Origin: Spirochaetales bacterium
Lineage (GTDB): Bacteria > Spirochaetota > Spirochaetia > SZUA-6 > JAFGRV01
Reading direction: 5' to 3'
DNA length: 45,554 nucleotides
Assembly (NCBI GenBank): GCA_016935735.1
Contig: JAFGQK010000264.1
Span: forward strand, 1 to 45,554
Below are positions 15,683-24,372 of this stretch, one piece after another (positions within the stretch are counted from its first letter, which is position 1; each line of letters begins with the position of its first letter). The notes under the pieces were generated by a model that saw only the letters and a list, made by a program, of their open reading frames with translations, was not told where the DNA came from and did not search any database. The translations under genes were made by a program, and so were the position numbers.

Positions 15683-17206
15683 CTATAATTTTTTTTCCGG
15701 TACAGGAAGTTTAATAGTAAATACTGTTCCTTTTCCGACAATGGATTCCACATCAATTGTACCTTTCAATAATGAAATGACCTGCTGTGCAACATAGAGT
15801 CCCAGTCCGGTTCCTTTACCAACAGGTTTTGTTGTCTCAAAAATATTAAAAATCTTATTCAAATTTTCTTCCGGTATTCCGCATCCGTTATCTTCTATTA
15901 TAATATGCACCCATTTATTGTCTTTTGATAAGAATGACTTAATGGTGATTTTTCCGTCTTTTCCGGGCAGGGCATCTATTGCATTATTAATAATATTCAA
16001 AAGAGCCTGTTCAAGGTGGATTGGTGAGAAACAGAGGGTTGGCAGGTTATCGGATAATTCCAGGATAATGTTTGCTTTATGCTTCCTTACTATGTCCGAT
16101 ACCAGGTTTTTCAGCGTTTCAAGTACATCATTCACATTACCGGGGGAATCCAGGGGAGGTGTATGAATCGGGGCAAACTGGAGAAGATGTTTTGTAAGCC
16201 ATGTAAGTTTCGCGAGATTATTTTTAACAACAGCAAGATGAGAAAGTGCTCCATTTGAGTAATTGGCAGAACCGGAGAATCCGCCGCTTATATCATTCTC
16301 CAGGAGAAGCAGGCCGGTAGAGATAGAATTAATGTAATTCTTTGTCTGATGCGATATTCCCACCGCAAGCTCCCCGAGGGCATTTATCTTATCGATTGCC
16401 TCCAGTCGTTTCAGTACAGAACTCATCCGGATCTCTTCTTCTATATTGTGAATCACCAGGGCATAACCCATATCATTATTAAAATTATCATTTATTGCAG
16501 TTACATTTACTAAAGCCGGTATCACCTTTGAATTTGCCCTGATATTGATTTTAAGGTTATATACATTATGAAACGCAGATGCCTGTTCAAAAGCTTTTAC
16601 AATCGTCTCTTTATCCTTTTCCTTTGGGATAATGAAGGTTATATCCTTTCCGATTAAATCGGCTTTTGAACATCCCATCATTTTTTCGCATGCAGTATTC
16701 ACCGATGTTATTTTCCTGTCCGCATCCAGCCGTACTGTCATGTCAAAGCTGCTTGCAAGGATAGTTTTTGAGGTTTCCTGTATAATTTCCAGAAGCTGTT
16801 CAAGTTGATTGAATGTTGCCGCGTTTCTTCCGATAACGACCAGTTCCCAGCCAAGTATCTTAAACTCTTTATTTCTTCTTAATTCACATTGAAGTGTTTT
16901 TCTTTCCCCGGTTTTTGCAGGCTGGAAATCCAGATCAATGTGACTTTTTTCATAATTTCCCGCAAACTCAACAAAACTTGTCTCCTGTTTTTTTAAATTG
17001 CCCAGTATGTAGGGATGAAGAAACTCAAGGATTGAATGACCGGCAACATCTTCTTTTTTCTTTTCGAGAAAATGGATAAATCCTTTATCGGCAAATACAA
17101 TACGATCGTCCTTATCCAGGGCAAATAAAAGTACTTTTTCATTTTTAATATCATCAATAGAGGGAAGACTTTTCAGATTATTACTTTTCTCAATATTCTC
17201 TTCCAT
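15683..17206 (-). CDS. PAS-containing sensor histidine kinase
   Basis: 507 residues, cytoplasmic. A first PAS-like domain (about 25-130) and a second PAS (about 145-260, with VRLDADRKITSVNTACEKMMGCSKADLIGK cut here as two adjoining motifs) precede the phospho-acceptor region GELAVGISHQTKNYINSI, in which the residue after His is Gln. The HATPase_c part is canonical (LLNIINNAIDALPG, EDNGCGIPEENL, GTGLGLYV). It starts 21 bases downstream of the receiver-helical protein, in the same operon. The H-box NYIN region resembles HisKA-type kinases that control sigma-54 regulators, but no partner can be assigned from sequence. Confidence 0.9.
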   Translation of the reverse strand: MEENIEKSNNLKSLPSIDDIKNEKVLLFALDKDDRIVFADKGFIHFLEKKKEDVAGHSILEFLHPYILGNLKKQETSFVEFAGNYEKSHIDLDFQPAKTGERKTLQCELRRNKEFKILGWELVVIGRNAATFNQLEQLLEIIQETSKTILASSFDMTVRLDADRKITSVNTACEKMMGCSKADLIGKDITFIIPKEKDKETIVKAFEQASAFHNVYNLKINIRANSKVIPALVNVTAINDNFNNDMGYALVIHNIEEEIRMSSVLKRLEAIDKINALGELAVGISHQTKNYINSISTGLLLLENDISGGFSGSANYSNGALSHLAVVKNNLAKLTWLTKHLLQFAPIHTPPLDSPGNVNDVLETLKNLVSDIVRKHKANIILELSDNLPTLCFSPIHLEQALLNIINNAIDALPGKDGKITIKSFLSKDNKWVHIIIEDNGCGIPEENLNKIFNIFETTKPVGKGTGLGLYVAQQVISLLKGTIDVESIVGKGTVFTIKLPVPEKKL

Positions 17207-17227
17207 TTAACTCTGCACCTGATAATG

Positions 17228-18301
17228 CTAAAGTTTATACTTTTTTATCTTTTTTTTGTATGTTTCAAGATTATTTTTCGTCGTCTTTTCAAATTTATTC
17301 AGTACTATGTCCATCTGTTTTAGGTGTTTTATGATATCCTTTAAAATTTTATCCCTGGCACATGTTGGATCATTGAGTATTTTCTGTGTATTTTCCTCTA
17401 TGTTCAGGGTAGATCCCTGTAACTCTTCCCGGAGTTGCCGGATAAGTGATTCATTGGCAGTATAGTGTTCTATTTTGCGTACATCCTCCACTGATTTATC
17501 AATTAGTTTTTCATATTCCTTACTCAATACCAGGTCATTTGCATCGACAATCCAGCTGATCTGGTCCATTAATGCTGAACCATAATCAAAGAAATTAGGA
17601 TATTTTTCCAGGAGAAGATCATGGGTAATCTCCCGGAATGAAACATTCAGAAGCTCGATATTTAAAAGAAGCCATTCATCATGAATATTATCTTTAAAAA
17701 TCCCCTTTAAGGTATCGAGTGTCCGGGAAATTTTATCATCAGACAGGTCATCAAGAAAGGCTTTATGCAATTTCTTAAAAAAAGAATCCTGTAAGATCAT
17801 TGTTTCCGGAATTTCGAACCTTTTTTCATACACATGGATTTTATCCTTCCATCTTTTGATAAAATCCTCTGTACTCTCCTTGAGAAAGGTAAGAACATCT
17901 TTTTTTATTTGTTTATACTCTTCCTTCCCTTTTTTTCTTACAAGAGTTCTGACATTTCTTACAATCCGGTCAATGTAATTATTATCCAGGGTTTTCCGGA
18001 TATAATCCTTTGCCCCTATCTTCATTACCTTGACTGCAAGTTCCTCATTTCCATATGCCGTTACCATAATAACAGGAATGTGCGGATATTTTAAGGTGAT
18101 CTCCCTTAAAATATCAAATCCGGAAAAATCTTTCTTTAGATTATAATCCAGCACGACCAGGTCGAATTGTTCATGTGCAAGATGATTCATACAGCCTTCC
18201 TTGCTGTCTGTACCAATTACAATGTTTTCTTCTGAAAGGGCATCGGAAAGGAGTTCAAGATGATCAATATTATCTTCTGCTACCAGGACCTTCGGTTTCA
18301 T
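17228..18301 (-). CDS. Response regulator with C-terminal helical sensor-like domain
   Basis: 357 residues. A receiver (1-125) has D10, phospho-acceptor D52 (LVVLDYNL), T81 and K in DYIRKTL, where the usual KP is KT. Residues 139-275 are a helical domain homologous to the N-terminus of the kinase at 14472-15656 (FLKESTEDFIKRWKDKI, LNIELLNVSF, YPNFFD). The last 80 residues look like coiled coil. It has no DNA-binding or enzymatic output, so signalling through protein contacts is likely. It is the first gene of the operon, downstream of a good sigma-70 promoter. Confidence 0.88.
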   Translation of the reverse strand: MKPKVLVAEDNIDHLELLSDALSEENIVIGTDSKEGCMNHLAHEQFDLVVLDYNLKKDFSGFDILREITLKYPHIPVIMVTAYGNEELAVKVMKIGAKDYIRKTLDNNYIDRIVRNVRTLVRKKGKEEYKQIKKDVLTFLKESTEDFIKRWKDKIHVYEKRFEIPETMILQDSFFKKLHKAFLDDLSDDKISRTLDTLKGIFKDNIHDEWLLLNIELLNVSFREITHDLLLEKYPNFFDYGSALMDQISWIVDANDLVLSKEYEKLIDKSVEDVRKIEHYTANESLIRQLREELQGSTLNIEENTQKILNDPTCARDKILKDIIKHLKQMDIVLNKFEKTTKNNLETYKKKIKKYKL

Positions 18302-18357
18302 CTTATTTGAATAATCTCCTTGTTTTTTTATATTCTCACATATTCATACACAACGTT

Positions 18358-18386
18358 ATATTATTCTTTTCCCTTTGTTGTGTCAA
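18358..18386 (-). promoter_or_regulatory. Sigma-70 promoter of the phosphorelay operon
   Basis: On the minus strand TTGACA (18381-18386), a 17-base spacer and TAATAT (18358-18363) make a near-consensus promoter. The start is predicted near 18351, leaving about 50 bases of leader that contains AAGGAGA. This suggests constitutive expression of the five-gene operon down to 12869. Confidence 0.75.
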
Positions 18387-18473
18387 GAGGAGAAAAAGAC
18401 GTGATTTCTCTGCAATGTTAAAAAATCTGTTTTAAAATCGTTCTTTAGAACCTGGTCCAGGATATAAAAACAT

Positions 18474-18497
18474 AATTTCAATAAAAATATTGAAATT
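18474..18497 (-). terminator. Weak AU-rich hairpin after the DUF3616-like gene
   Basis: AATTTCAATA (18474-18483) and TATTGAAATT (18488-18497) are perfect complements around AAAA. In the minus direction a short T-run (ATGTTTTTA) follows. It lies 43 bases after the stop at 18540. The stem has little GC, so termination would be inefficient. Confidence 0.4.
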
Positions 18498-18539
18498 CCC
18501 GGATAAAAGAATAATACCGGCTGTTATCTTTCTGCTATA

Positions 18540-19604
18540 TCACTTTCTAAAACCATTGATGATTTCAGCTTTGATAAAAGTGAATCCGGCATTATCGCAT
18601 TCAGTCCCGGATTCCTCGCTTAAAACCACAAGATAATCCTTTTGTCCCTCTTTAATTTGAATGACTGATTCAGGTCTGCAAAGCTGATCAAATCCCGGCA
18701 GGTAAAATTTTTCCAATTTCCCGCCGGGACATAATCGCCACAAACTGTATCCGCTGTCTTTTGGAACCGGACCGCCGATAATGACATATCCCCGTAGTGC
18801 CGGGATCCATTCAATTCCCCGGATGCCATGATGATCCCCGTATTCAGTATTCAAATCAATGGTAATAAATTCAAAATATGGCTTTTTCTTAAAGGGATTA
18901 TGAACGACAGCGATAATTGCTGCCCCGTCTTTTAAGTCATAAGGAAAGTTATATCCATACAAAGGCGACCGGAGGCCCCAGAGTAAAAAATCCCGGTTGT
19001 TATGTGATGCAGACACACCCTCGATGTTTAATCCGCCCGATTTTTCCGGCATGTCTTTAATACGATTGAACCACTCATCCCCGAATTCAACCTGGAGTGC
19101 AGCCATCAATTGATCTCTAAGATCAACACTGGATTCTTTTATCAATCGAACTTTACCATCATACCTTTTTATTTTAAAACGGCTTAGCCTGCGATTATCT
19201 GCATTATCGGCCTTACTCAAGCTGGCGGTAATCACAAAATAGCCTTTGTGAAACGTAGCTCCCTCTAAATCAAGATGATTCAGTGTCAAGGGGAGATTTA
19301 CCGCATTATTGTCAGGCAATTCCTGCATAACTCTTACATAATTGAACTCGGATGGACTGCCGCCATCATCGATAAAAATAATAGTGTGTCCATCTGTTGC
19401 AGTACCACTCAAATCCTGCCGGAAAGAACCGGCTGGCTGTTCATGGTATTGTGAATTCTTACCATAGATGATCTCGCCGAACCTTACCGGGGGATAGCAT
19501 GTGCCTGGCACGGGTTCAAAGATCGCCGGATTATCACTATCTCCAAAACTCGTCCACGTTAAAGAAATAAGGAAAAAAAATAATAAGAGCTTTAAAACAT
19601 TCAT
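18540..19604 (-). CDS. Exported DUF3616-like beta-propeller protein
   Basis: 354 residues with a signal peptide (MNVLKLLLFFFLISLTWTSFG). The body shows DUF3616-type signatures: LDLEGATFHKGYFVITAS, LNIEGVSASHNNRDFLLWGLRSPL and IRGIEWIPALRGYVIIGG. These usually build a periplasmic or extracellular beta-propeller, function unknown. AAGGAG lies 7 bases before the ATG. It is the most downstream of three exported-protein genes on this strand but is separated from the lipoprotein gene by 128 bases in which I see no clear terminator, so it may be co-transcribed or have its own promoter. Confidence 0.85.
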   Translation of the reverse strand: MNVLKLLLFFFLISLTWTSFGDSDNPAIFEPVPGTCYPPVRFGEIIYGKNSQYHEQPAGSFRQDLSGTATDGHTIIFIDDGGSPSEFNYVRVMQELPDNNAVNLPLTLNHLDLEGATFHKGYFVITASLSKADNADNRRLSRFKIKRYDGKVRLIKESSVDLRDQLMAALQVEFGDEWFNRIKDMPEKSGGLNIEGVSASHNNRDFLLWGLRSPLYGYNFPYDLKDGAAIIAVVHNPFKKKPYFEFITIDLNTEYGDHHGIRGIEWIPALRGYVIIGGPVPKDSGYSLWRLCPGGKLEKFYLPGFDQLCRPESVIQIKEGQKDYLVVLSEESGTECDNAGFTFIKAEIINGFRK

Positions 19605-19732
19605 TTTGTTTCTCCTTGAAAAAAATGTGTATCATGAAGAGATAAACTCTGGCATTCATGAATCGATATTACAATATAATTTCCGGAATATCTATAGAAA
19701 TTAAAAAAAATAATTGAAAATAACAGGAATTA

Positions 19733-22129
19733 TTATGGCGTATATTTTTTTACAAACCAATCCGAATCAGTGCCGGAACGATAAGCACCGCCGGCACCAT
19801 ATACATAATCCATGGAATCGGCAAATATTGCACGGCACCAGTCTGTCCCTGTATTGGAAATCACATCCCGGTATAATTCGGTTCCGCTGGAATTGAATTT
19901 GATAACTGTCCATTCATAATCCGAATACATAAGCCTTCCACCCACATATACATTATTGCTTGAATCTGTGGTAATCCCCCAGGCTACATCATCTGTGCCA
20001 TAGTCTATGACTTTATCCCAGTTCGTGGTATCTTCCGTCCCATTGCTGTCATATTTCTTTATTATCCAGTCCATATCATCATCGGATTGGGTGACAAAAC
20101 CGGCAATATACACATTGTCATTTGAATCAATGACAATTGAATAAGCCCGGTCATATTTCCCTGCATTATCGGATTCCCTGCTCCAGACAAAGGAACCGTT
20201 TGCAGTGTATTTTCTCACCATGATGTCATTGTTACCGCTGCTGTTTGTAGCCCGGCCTGCAATATATACATTGTCCGATGAATCCACAGCTACGGCAATC
20301 GCCGTATCATTACCATATCCATTATCAAATCCGAAATCCCAGTCTACCGTATCTTCGTTGCCATCCGGATCGTATTTTTTCATCCACCAGTCGTAGTCGC
20401 CGGATCCGTTCGTAATAAGACCGACAACATAGATATTATCATTGGAATCGACAGCCATTCCCTGGGCCTCGTCATCCCCGGTTGAATAATTCCATTCATC
20501 AGTCCAGACTTCGCTGCCATTTGTCGTATATTTTTTTAAACCCCACAGTATATCCGACCCATCGGTAAACCATCCTGAAACATATACATTATTTTCGCTG
20601 TCTGTCACCACTGCCTGGGCTGAATCATTGCCCTCATACCAGTCAAATGCTTTATCCCAGTTTACCGTATCCTCGGTCCCGTCCGGTGCCAGTTTGATGA
20701 TTTGCCAGTCTTCTGTTGTATTCGTCTTCATTCCTATTACATACACATTATCATTATAATCAATAGTCATACCTTTCGGATTATCGCTTCCCGCAGTATT
20801 TTTTTCAAATGTCCAGCTTGAAGCCCCGGTGTATTCCATGACCACATCGAATGTGGAATTACCGGTTGCATTACTCACATTGGAAGCCCCGTCTTTTGCC
20901 CAGGCATAGACACTCTTTGTTCCATAACCGGGACTTAAAGTGTATTTATCCGGCTTTGATGTTACCCATCCCGGATCATTATAAGCAGGTTTGACCGCAG
21001 ATTCATTAATCATCCAGTAGGTGATGCCAGTGCCGCTGTCCGACCCATCCAGGGTAAAGGTGATAAAATGGTCGGTGGCAGGCGATCCGCTTGTTAGCGA
21101 AAATCCGGTTATTGCAGGGATATATCCATCCACCACAATATCACTCCCGGTTTTAATGGTGGTGCCTGGCAGATTGATGATTGCATCCGTATTCTCGCTG
21201 TTCCGCAGTGTTCCACCATTAAGGACGATTCCGGTGGCATCCAGATCACTGCTGGATTCATTCGTCCCTACCGTATAGGTGCCTGATGCAGAGTCTGCCG
21301 GTCCAAAAGCAGTGATACTCACTGTTTTTCCCGTATCCAGTGTGATATCCAGGGTACCGCCTGCCAGTGTCATTTGCTGGCTGAAATTGACAGTGATAGT
21401 GATATCATCCCCGATTCCATAGGTTCCATTTTCTGTAGAAGATGTTATGGAAAGAATGGTAGGATATTGAATAGTATACTCTTCCGTTCTGATTGTGCTG
21501 TCAAGCATCCCTGCTTTCACCGCATATGCCTTAATCGTCATGGTAGTATTGTGCCCTGCAACGCTTACCGGGGAAATGTATTCCGGGGAGGATTCGTCCG
21601 GGTCATCCCCATTTGTGGTATAATGGATAGTTGCATCGCTTGTACCGCATGAAATGACAATATTCTGGTCCGAGTGATACGTTCCGCCAGGGACATTCAT
21701 CGATGGGGTAGATACCTGTTCATAATTTATCGTATATTCTTCTGTCCTGATTCCACTGTCAAGCATCCCTGTTTTGACGGCATAAGCCTTGATTGTCATG
21801 GAGGTGCCGTTCCCTGTCACTGGAATGGGGACGGAATAGACATCAGATTCCTCTCCCGGATCAGAACCATTGGTGGTGAACCGGATTACCGCCCCGGCAG
21901 TGGAGCAGGTAAGAGAAATGTCCTGGTCAGAATCATAGGTCCCGCCAGCGGGATTCATGACCGGGATAGCCACTTCAAGTTCAGAAATTGGGGTGGGTGA
22001 GGGTTCTGGAACGGTAATAGACTCTATGTATGTATCTTCTGTAAAAGGATTATAAAAGGAGACATTGCATGCAAAAAAGAAAATAATAAAAAAGGAAAAA
22101 ATAAAAATAAATCTTACAGTTCTCATCAT
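19733..22129 (-). CDS. Lipoprotein with chitobiase-C repeats and seven-bladed propeller
   Basis: 798 residues. The N-terminus is a lipoprotein signal with the modified Cys at about 21 (FFFAC). Two near-identical chitobiase/hexosaminidase C-terminal (CHB_HEX_C) modules follow (PAGGTYDSDQ... and VPGGTYHSDQ..., each ending GMLDS-x-IRTEEYTI). Next come a bacterial Ig/cadherin-like segment (GTYGIGDDITITVNFSQ) and one more Ig-like unit. From about residue 440 there are seven repeats of the type DSNDNVYVAG, about 45-50 residues apart: an SBBP-type beta-propeller. It is probably anchored in the outer membrane and faces outward or the periplasm (inference). The start is the first of two ATGs; a G8 tract lies immediately before it. 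No catalytic motif is seen. Confidence 0.9.
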   Translation of the reverse strand: MMRTVRFIFIFSFFIIFFFACNVSFYNPFTEDTYIESITVPEPSPTPISELEVAIPVMNPAGGTYDSDQDISLTCSTAGAVIRFTTNGSDPGEESDVYSVPIPVTGNGTSMTIKAYAVKTGMLDSGIRTEEYTINYEQVSTPSMNVPGGTYHSDQNIVISCGTSDATIHYTTNGDDPDESSPEYISPVSVAGHNTTMTIKAYAVKAGMLDSTIRTEEYTIQYPTILSITSSTENGTYGIGDDITITVNFSQQMTLAGGTLDITLDTGKTVSITAFGPADSASGTYTVGTNESSSDLDATGIVLNGGTLRNSENTDAIINLPGTTIKTGSDIVVDGYIPAITGFSLTSGSPATDHFITFTLDGSDSGTGITYWMINESAVKPAYNDPGWVTSKPDKYTLSPGYGTKSVYAWAKDGASNVSNATGNSTFDVVMEYTGASSWTFEKNTAGSDNPKGMTIDYNDNVYVIGMKTNTTEDWQIIKLAPDGTEDTVNWDKAFDWYEGNDSAQAVVTDSENNVYVSGWFTDGSDILWGLKKYTTNGSEVWTDEWNYSTGDDEAQGMAVDSNDNIYVVGLITNGSGDYDWWMKKYDPDGNEDTVDWDFGFDNGYGNDTAIAVAVDSSDNVYIAGRATNSSGNNDIMVRKYTANGSFVWSRESDNAGKYDRAYSIVIDSNDNVYIAGFVTQSDDDMDWIIKKYDSNGTEDTTNWDKVIDYGTDDVAWGITTDSSNNVYVGGRLMYSDYEWTVIKFNSSGTELYRDVISNTGTDWCRAIFADSMDYVYGAGGAYRSGTDSDWFVKKYTP

Positions 22130-22130
22130 A

Positions 22131-22138
22131 CCCCCCCC
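22131..22138 (-). repeat. G8 homopolymer in the ribosome site of the lipoprotein gene
   Basis: The minus strand reads AGGGAGGGGGGGGTATGATG just before the start. Eight G residues (C on the plus strand) sit between the Shine-Dalgarno AGGGAG and the ATG. Length changes by slippage would alter ribosome-site spacing, a known route to phase variation of surface proteins. Confidence 0.8.
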
Positions 22139-22196
22139 TCCCTTAATTCCATAACTTTTAAGATTTATTTTTTACTTATAGGATGAGTATATAACT

Positions 22197-22225
22197 AGTA
22201 TACTATTTTTTAGCCGAAAATTCAA
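22197..22225 (-). promoter_or_regulatory. Sigma-70 promoter of the lipoprotein gene
   Basis: On the minus strand TTGAAT (22220-22225), a 17-base spacer and TATACT (22197-22202) fit a vegetative promoter. The leader would be about 60 bases. The 22226-22432 stretch upstream has no gene I can support. Confidence 0.6.
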
Positions 22226-22432
22226 GTTTATACACTTACAGGGTGCGATTTCAAGAACTGGTTTTTTGCAGAGAAATAGCTTTTATACCTACAGTGTCAC
22301 TTCATAAAATTTATAAGGAAACCAGGAATCCATGAAAAATGTTTGTATTTTTCAATTTGTATCAAAATTTTAGACTTTATGTTAAGGAGTGGGTAAAAAT
22401 CCTCAATCCCACCCCACAGAGGACCGATTAAT

Positions 22433-22468
22433 AAAGATCAAAGGAGTATTTATACTCCTTTGATCTTT
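22433..22468 (-). terminator. Strong hairpin terminator after the C39-like gene
   Basis: AAAGATCAAAGGAGTA (22433-22448) and its exact complement (22453-22468) enclose a 4-base loop. The stem begins 12 bases after the stop of the minus-strand gene at 22481. The T residues lie within the stem end and the tail is short, but the 16-pair stem is strong. Confidence 0.65.
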
Positions 22469-22480
22469 CTCTTTATTTAA

Positions 22481-23641
22481 CTATGGTGTTGGCGTAGGTG
22501 TTGCTGTTGGAACAAAAGGTGTTGAAGTTGAAGTTGAAGTCGGGGTCGGAGTCGGCGGATTCCAGGATTCAATGATGAATCCTATTATTTCTCCATGCTC
22601 GAAACTTCCATCCGGATTGACATGAATTGTATGGCTGTCGTTATTTGCCTGATTATTTCCCTGACTGGCATCATCAACAAAGGTAATTGAAGCACTGCCA
22701 TCTGCATATTTGACTATTTTCACTACCATGGCAGCGTGTCCTCCACCCCCGGTCCACGATATCATAATTTCAACATCTCCTCCATTATTGAGTGTATTGA
22801 TTGCGGTATCTATGTTTGTCGATTCACTCGAATCGACAGGCAAATCCTCGCTATCTGTATAATCATTTTTACCCGGGATGATATTGTTTTTTTGTGTTCC
22901 CGAAGACGTTGTACCCATTTCATCCGCAAGATCATCTTTTATATCCTGGGGGGAATCCACTGGTTCATCATTCAAGCTTGCCATATATGCAATGGAACGG
23001 GCAATCGCGGCAGGGGCGCATTCATTCGGGCCTTCGTCAATTGCCGGGATACTACCTTCGCTCGATACAATACCAATACTTACCGGTGTCCAGTCTGTTG
23101 CATCAGCATCGGCATCGAATCCTTTCCATACAGTAATTACAGCAGGTATGGAAGAATCCCCGCTTCCTCCATCCATACCACCTGTCAGGTAATCTTCATG
23201 AATAATACTTGTAGCAGAGAATAGCGTGCAGGTGCAGGAAGATAAATGAGATCCAAAATCAAAGGGTTCATCTGAAAGAATCACGGAAATAAAGGCATTC
23301 TCCCAGGAATTTCCGGAAGATCCCATTCCAAACATTGCCCCGGTTTGAATCTCGGGCAATGTGTCGTCATTGGGAACATACATGTTCTGAACGATCCAGA
23401 TTGGGCCTGGTACTGCATCACAATCGATTGCCATGTTGATAAAGGCCCCGTTATTTTCCTGGATATATTTTATATCACCCGGTGTTACGGTGAACCGGGC
23501 TTCCCCGACCCGTGAATTGACAATTTTACCCCCGGCAGAAAGCACCCAGTCGAACTGGACCACATAAGCATCTACCCCATACCCCAAACTCACCGGGATT
23601 ATCAATCCCAGTAAAATCAATACGGGAATTAATGGTTTCAT
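22481..23641 (-). CDS. Secreted C39-like papain-fold protein with PT-rich tail
   Basis: 386 residues from ATG 23641, chosen because GAGGAGG lies 7 bases upstream; a GTG at 23656 overlaps that site. A signal peptide (KPLIPVLILLGLIIPVSLG) leads to an unassigned beta-rich region (about 25-190). A C39-like domain follows with candidate catalytic C208 (NECAPAAIA), H302 (GGGGHAAMVV) and an Asp in FVDDASQ. The last 25 residues are PTPTPTSTSTSTPF..TPTPTP. Such PT-rich stretches usually connect to a further domain, but here the chain simply ends. C39 domains cleave peptides or are inactive processing domains; the substrate is unknown. It is upstream of a strong terminator and divergent from the sigma-54-driven giant-protein locus. 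Confidence 0.85.
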   Translation of the reverse strand: MKPLIPVLILLGLIIPVSLGYGVDAYVVQFDWVLSAGGKIVNSRVGEARFTVTPGDIKYIQENNGAFINMAIDCDAVPGPIWIVQNMYVPNDDTLPEIQTGAMFGMGSSGNSWENAFISVILSDEPFDFGSHLSSCTCTLFSATSIIHEDYLTGGMDGGSGDSSIPAVITVWKGFDADADATDWTPVSIGIVSSEGSIPAIDEGPNECAPAAIARSIAYMASLNDEPVDSPQDIKDDLADEMGTTSSGTQKNNIIPGKNDYTDSEDLPVDSSESTNIDTAINTLNNGGDVEIMISWTGGGGHAAMVVKIVKYADGSASITFVDDASQGNNQANNDSHTIHVNPDGSFEHGEIIGFIIESWNPPTPTPTSTSTSTPFVPTATPTPTP

Positions 23642-23671
23642 ACAAAACCTCCTCACTTTTAAATCGGATGT

Positions 23672-23706
23672 GTAATCATTATTCTTACAGGTAAGTCAAT
23701 GATTAC
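23672..23706. promoter_or_regulatory. Nested palindrome upstream of the C39-like gene
   Basis: GTAATCATT (23672-23680) and AATGATTAC (23698-23706) are perfect complements, and CTTAC-AG-GTAAG lies symmetrically inside. It is 31-65 bases before the C39-like start, where a repressor site or a 5' leader hairpin would act. Confidence 0.45.
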
Positions 23707-23978
23707 GGTTTTTATCTTGTTTCATGAATAATAGCAGTGTATAAGAAACGTCATTTTTTTGTGGCTATCGATATGAAAATTTTTATATAAAACGAAATAA
23801 ATCTATTGTTATCACCTCCTTTTTTACAACCTGAAGCCGGTTTACATAATACTTTTCCTCTTGCGTTTTACCCCCTTTCATTCAGGACTTATAAAAAAAT
23901 TAGCTATTTTAATAAATCCTTTCTCCTTTTATAAAAATAAAACTATATAATATATCATAATTACCTAAAAAAATATGT

Positions 23979-24008
23979 CGTCCATCCGGGTACAGATGGA
24001 CGTTTTTT
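23979..24008 (+). terminator. Intrinsic-terminator-like hairpin without a clear upstream gene
   Basis: CGTCCATC (23979-23986), an 8-base loop and GATGGACG (23995-24002) form a perfect 8-pair stem followed by TTTTTT. In the other direction a T7 run also lies a few bases beyond the stem. No protein gene ends here on either strand, so it may end a small RNA from the 23.7-24.0 kb interval or insulate the promoter downstream. Confidence 0.55.
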
Positions 24009-24053
24009 CCTGTAATTATCCAATTTATTTCACTCTGCAGACTGCACATGAAA

Positions 24054-24109
24054 AAACCCATTGAAAATTTTCAATTAATTCGGCCAAATTTCCTTTTTTC
24101 AATGGGTTT
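24054..24109. promoter_or_regulatory. Overlapping inverted repeats with three ATTGAAAA elements
   Basis: AAACCCATTGAAAA (24054-24067) is perfectly complementary to TTTTCAATGGGTTT (24096-24109). Inside, ATTGAAAATTTTCAAT (24060-24075) is itself a perfect 16-base palindrome, so the left element can pair with either of two partners. It lies about 180-235 bases upstream of the predicted sigma-54 start, suitable for an activator site. Confidence 0.5.
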
Positions 24110-24263
24110 GGGGACATACAAATATCTATTTTAAAAAAACCAGTCAATAAATAAGCCTGAATTGAATAAAAATGAGCAGATTTTAACCTGTTTCCCTTCT
24201 TTTTTCTTAAGATTTTCATCATTTAGAGGCATTTTGTGAAATTATGGGGAGAAAATGTTTTGT

Positions 24264-24279
24264 TGGCATAACTCTTGCT
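24264..24279 (+). promoter_or_regulatory. Sigma-54 promoter of the collar/giant-protein operon
   Basis: TGGCATAACTCTTGCT has GG (24265-24266) and GC (24277-24278) exactly 12 bases apart. It shares the stretch GTTGGCATA with the promoter at 3548. The predicted start is about 24290, giving a leader of about 160 bases before the collar-like gene. Confidence 0.8.
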
Positions 24280-24372
24280 TTCAATGCAATATATAATTGT
24301 TCACTATCCTGTATCAGAACGAGTGAATAATTTACAAAATCTGAACAGGTAAAACAGGGGGAGAGTTCAGGA

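Noticed and set aside
24025..24222. 65-codon minus-strand ORF in the divergent intergenic region
   Set aside because: No ribosome site before its ATG, no recognisable family, and it runs through the inverted repeats, so it is more likely regulatory DNA.
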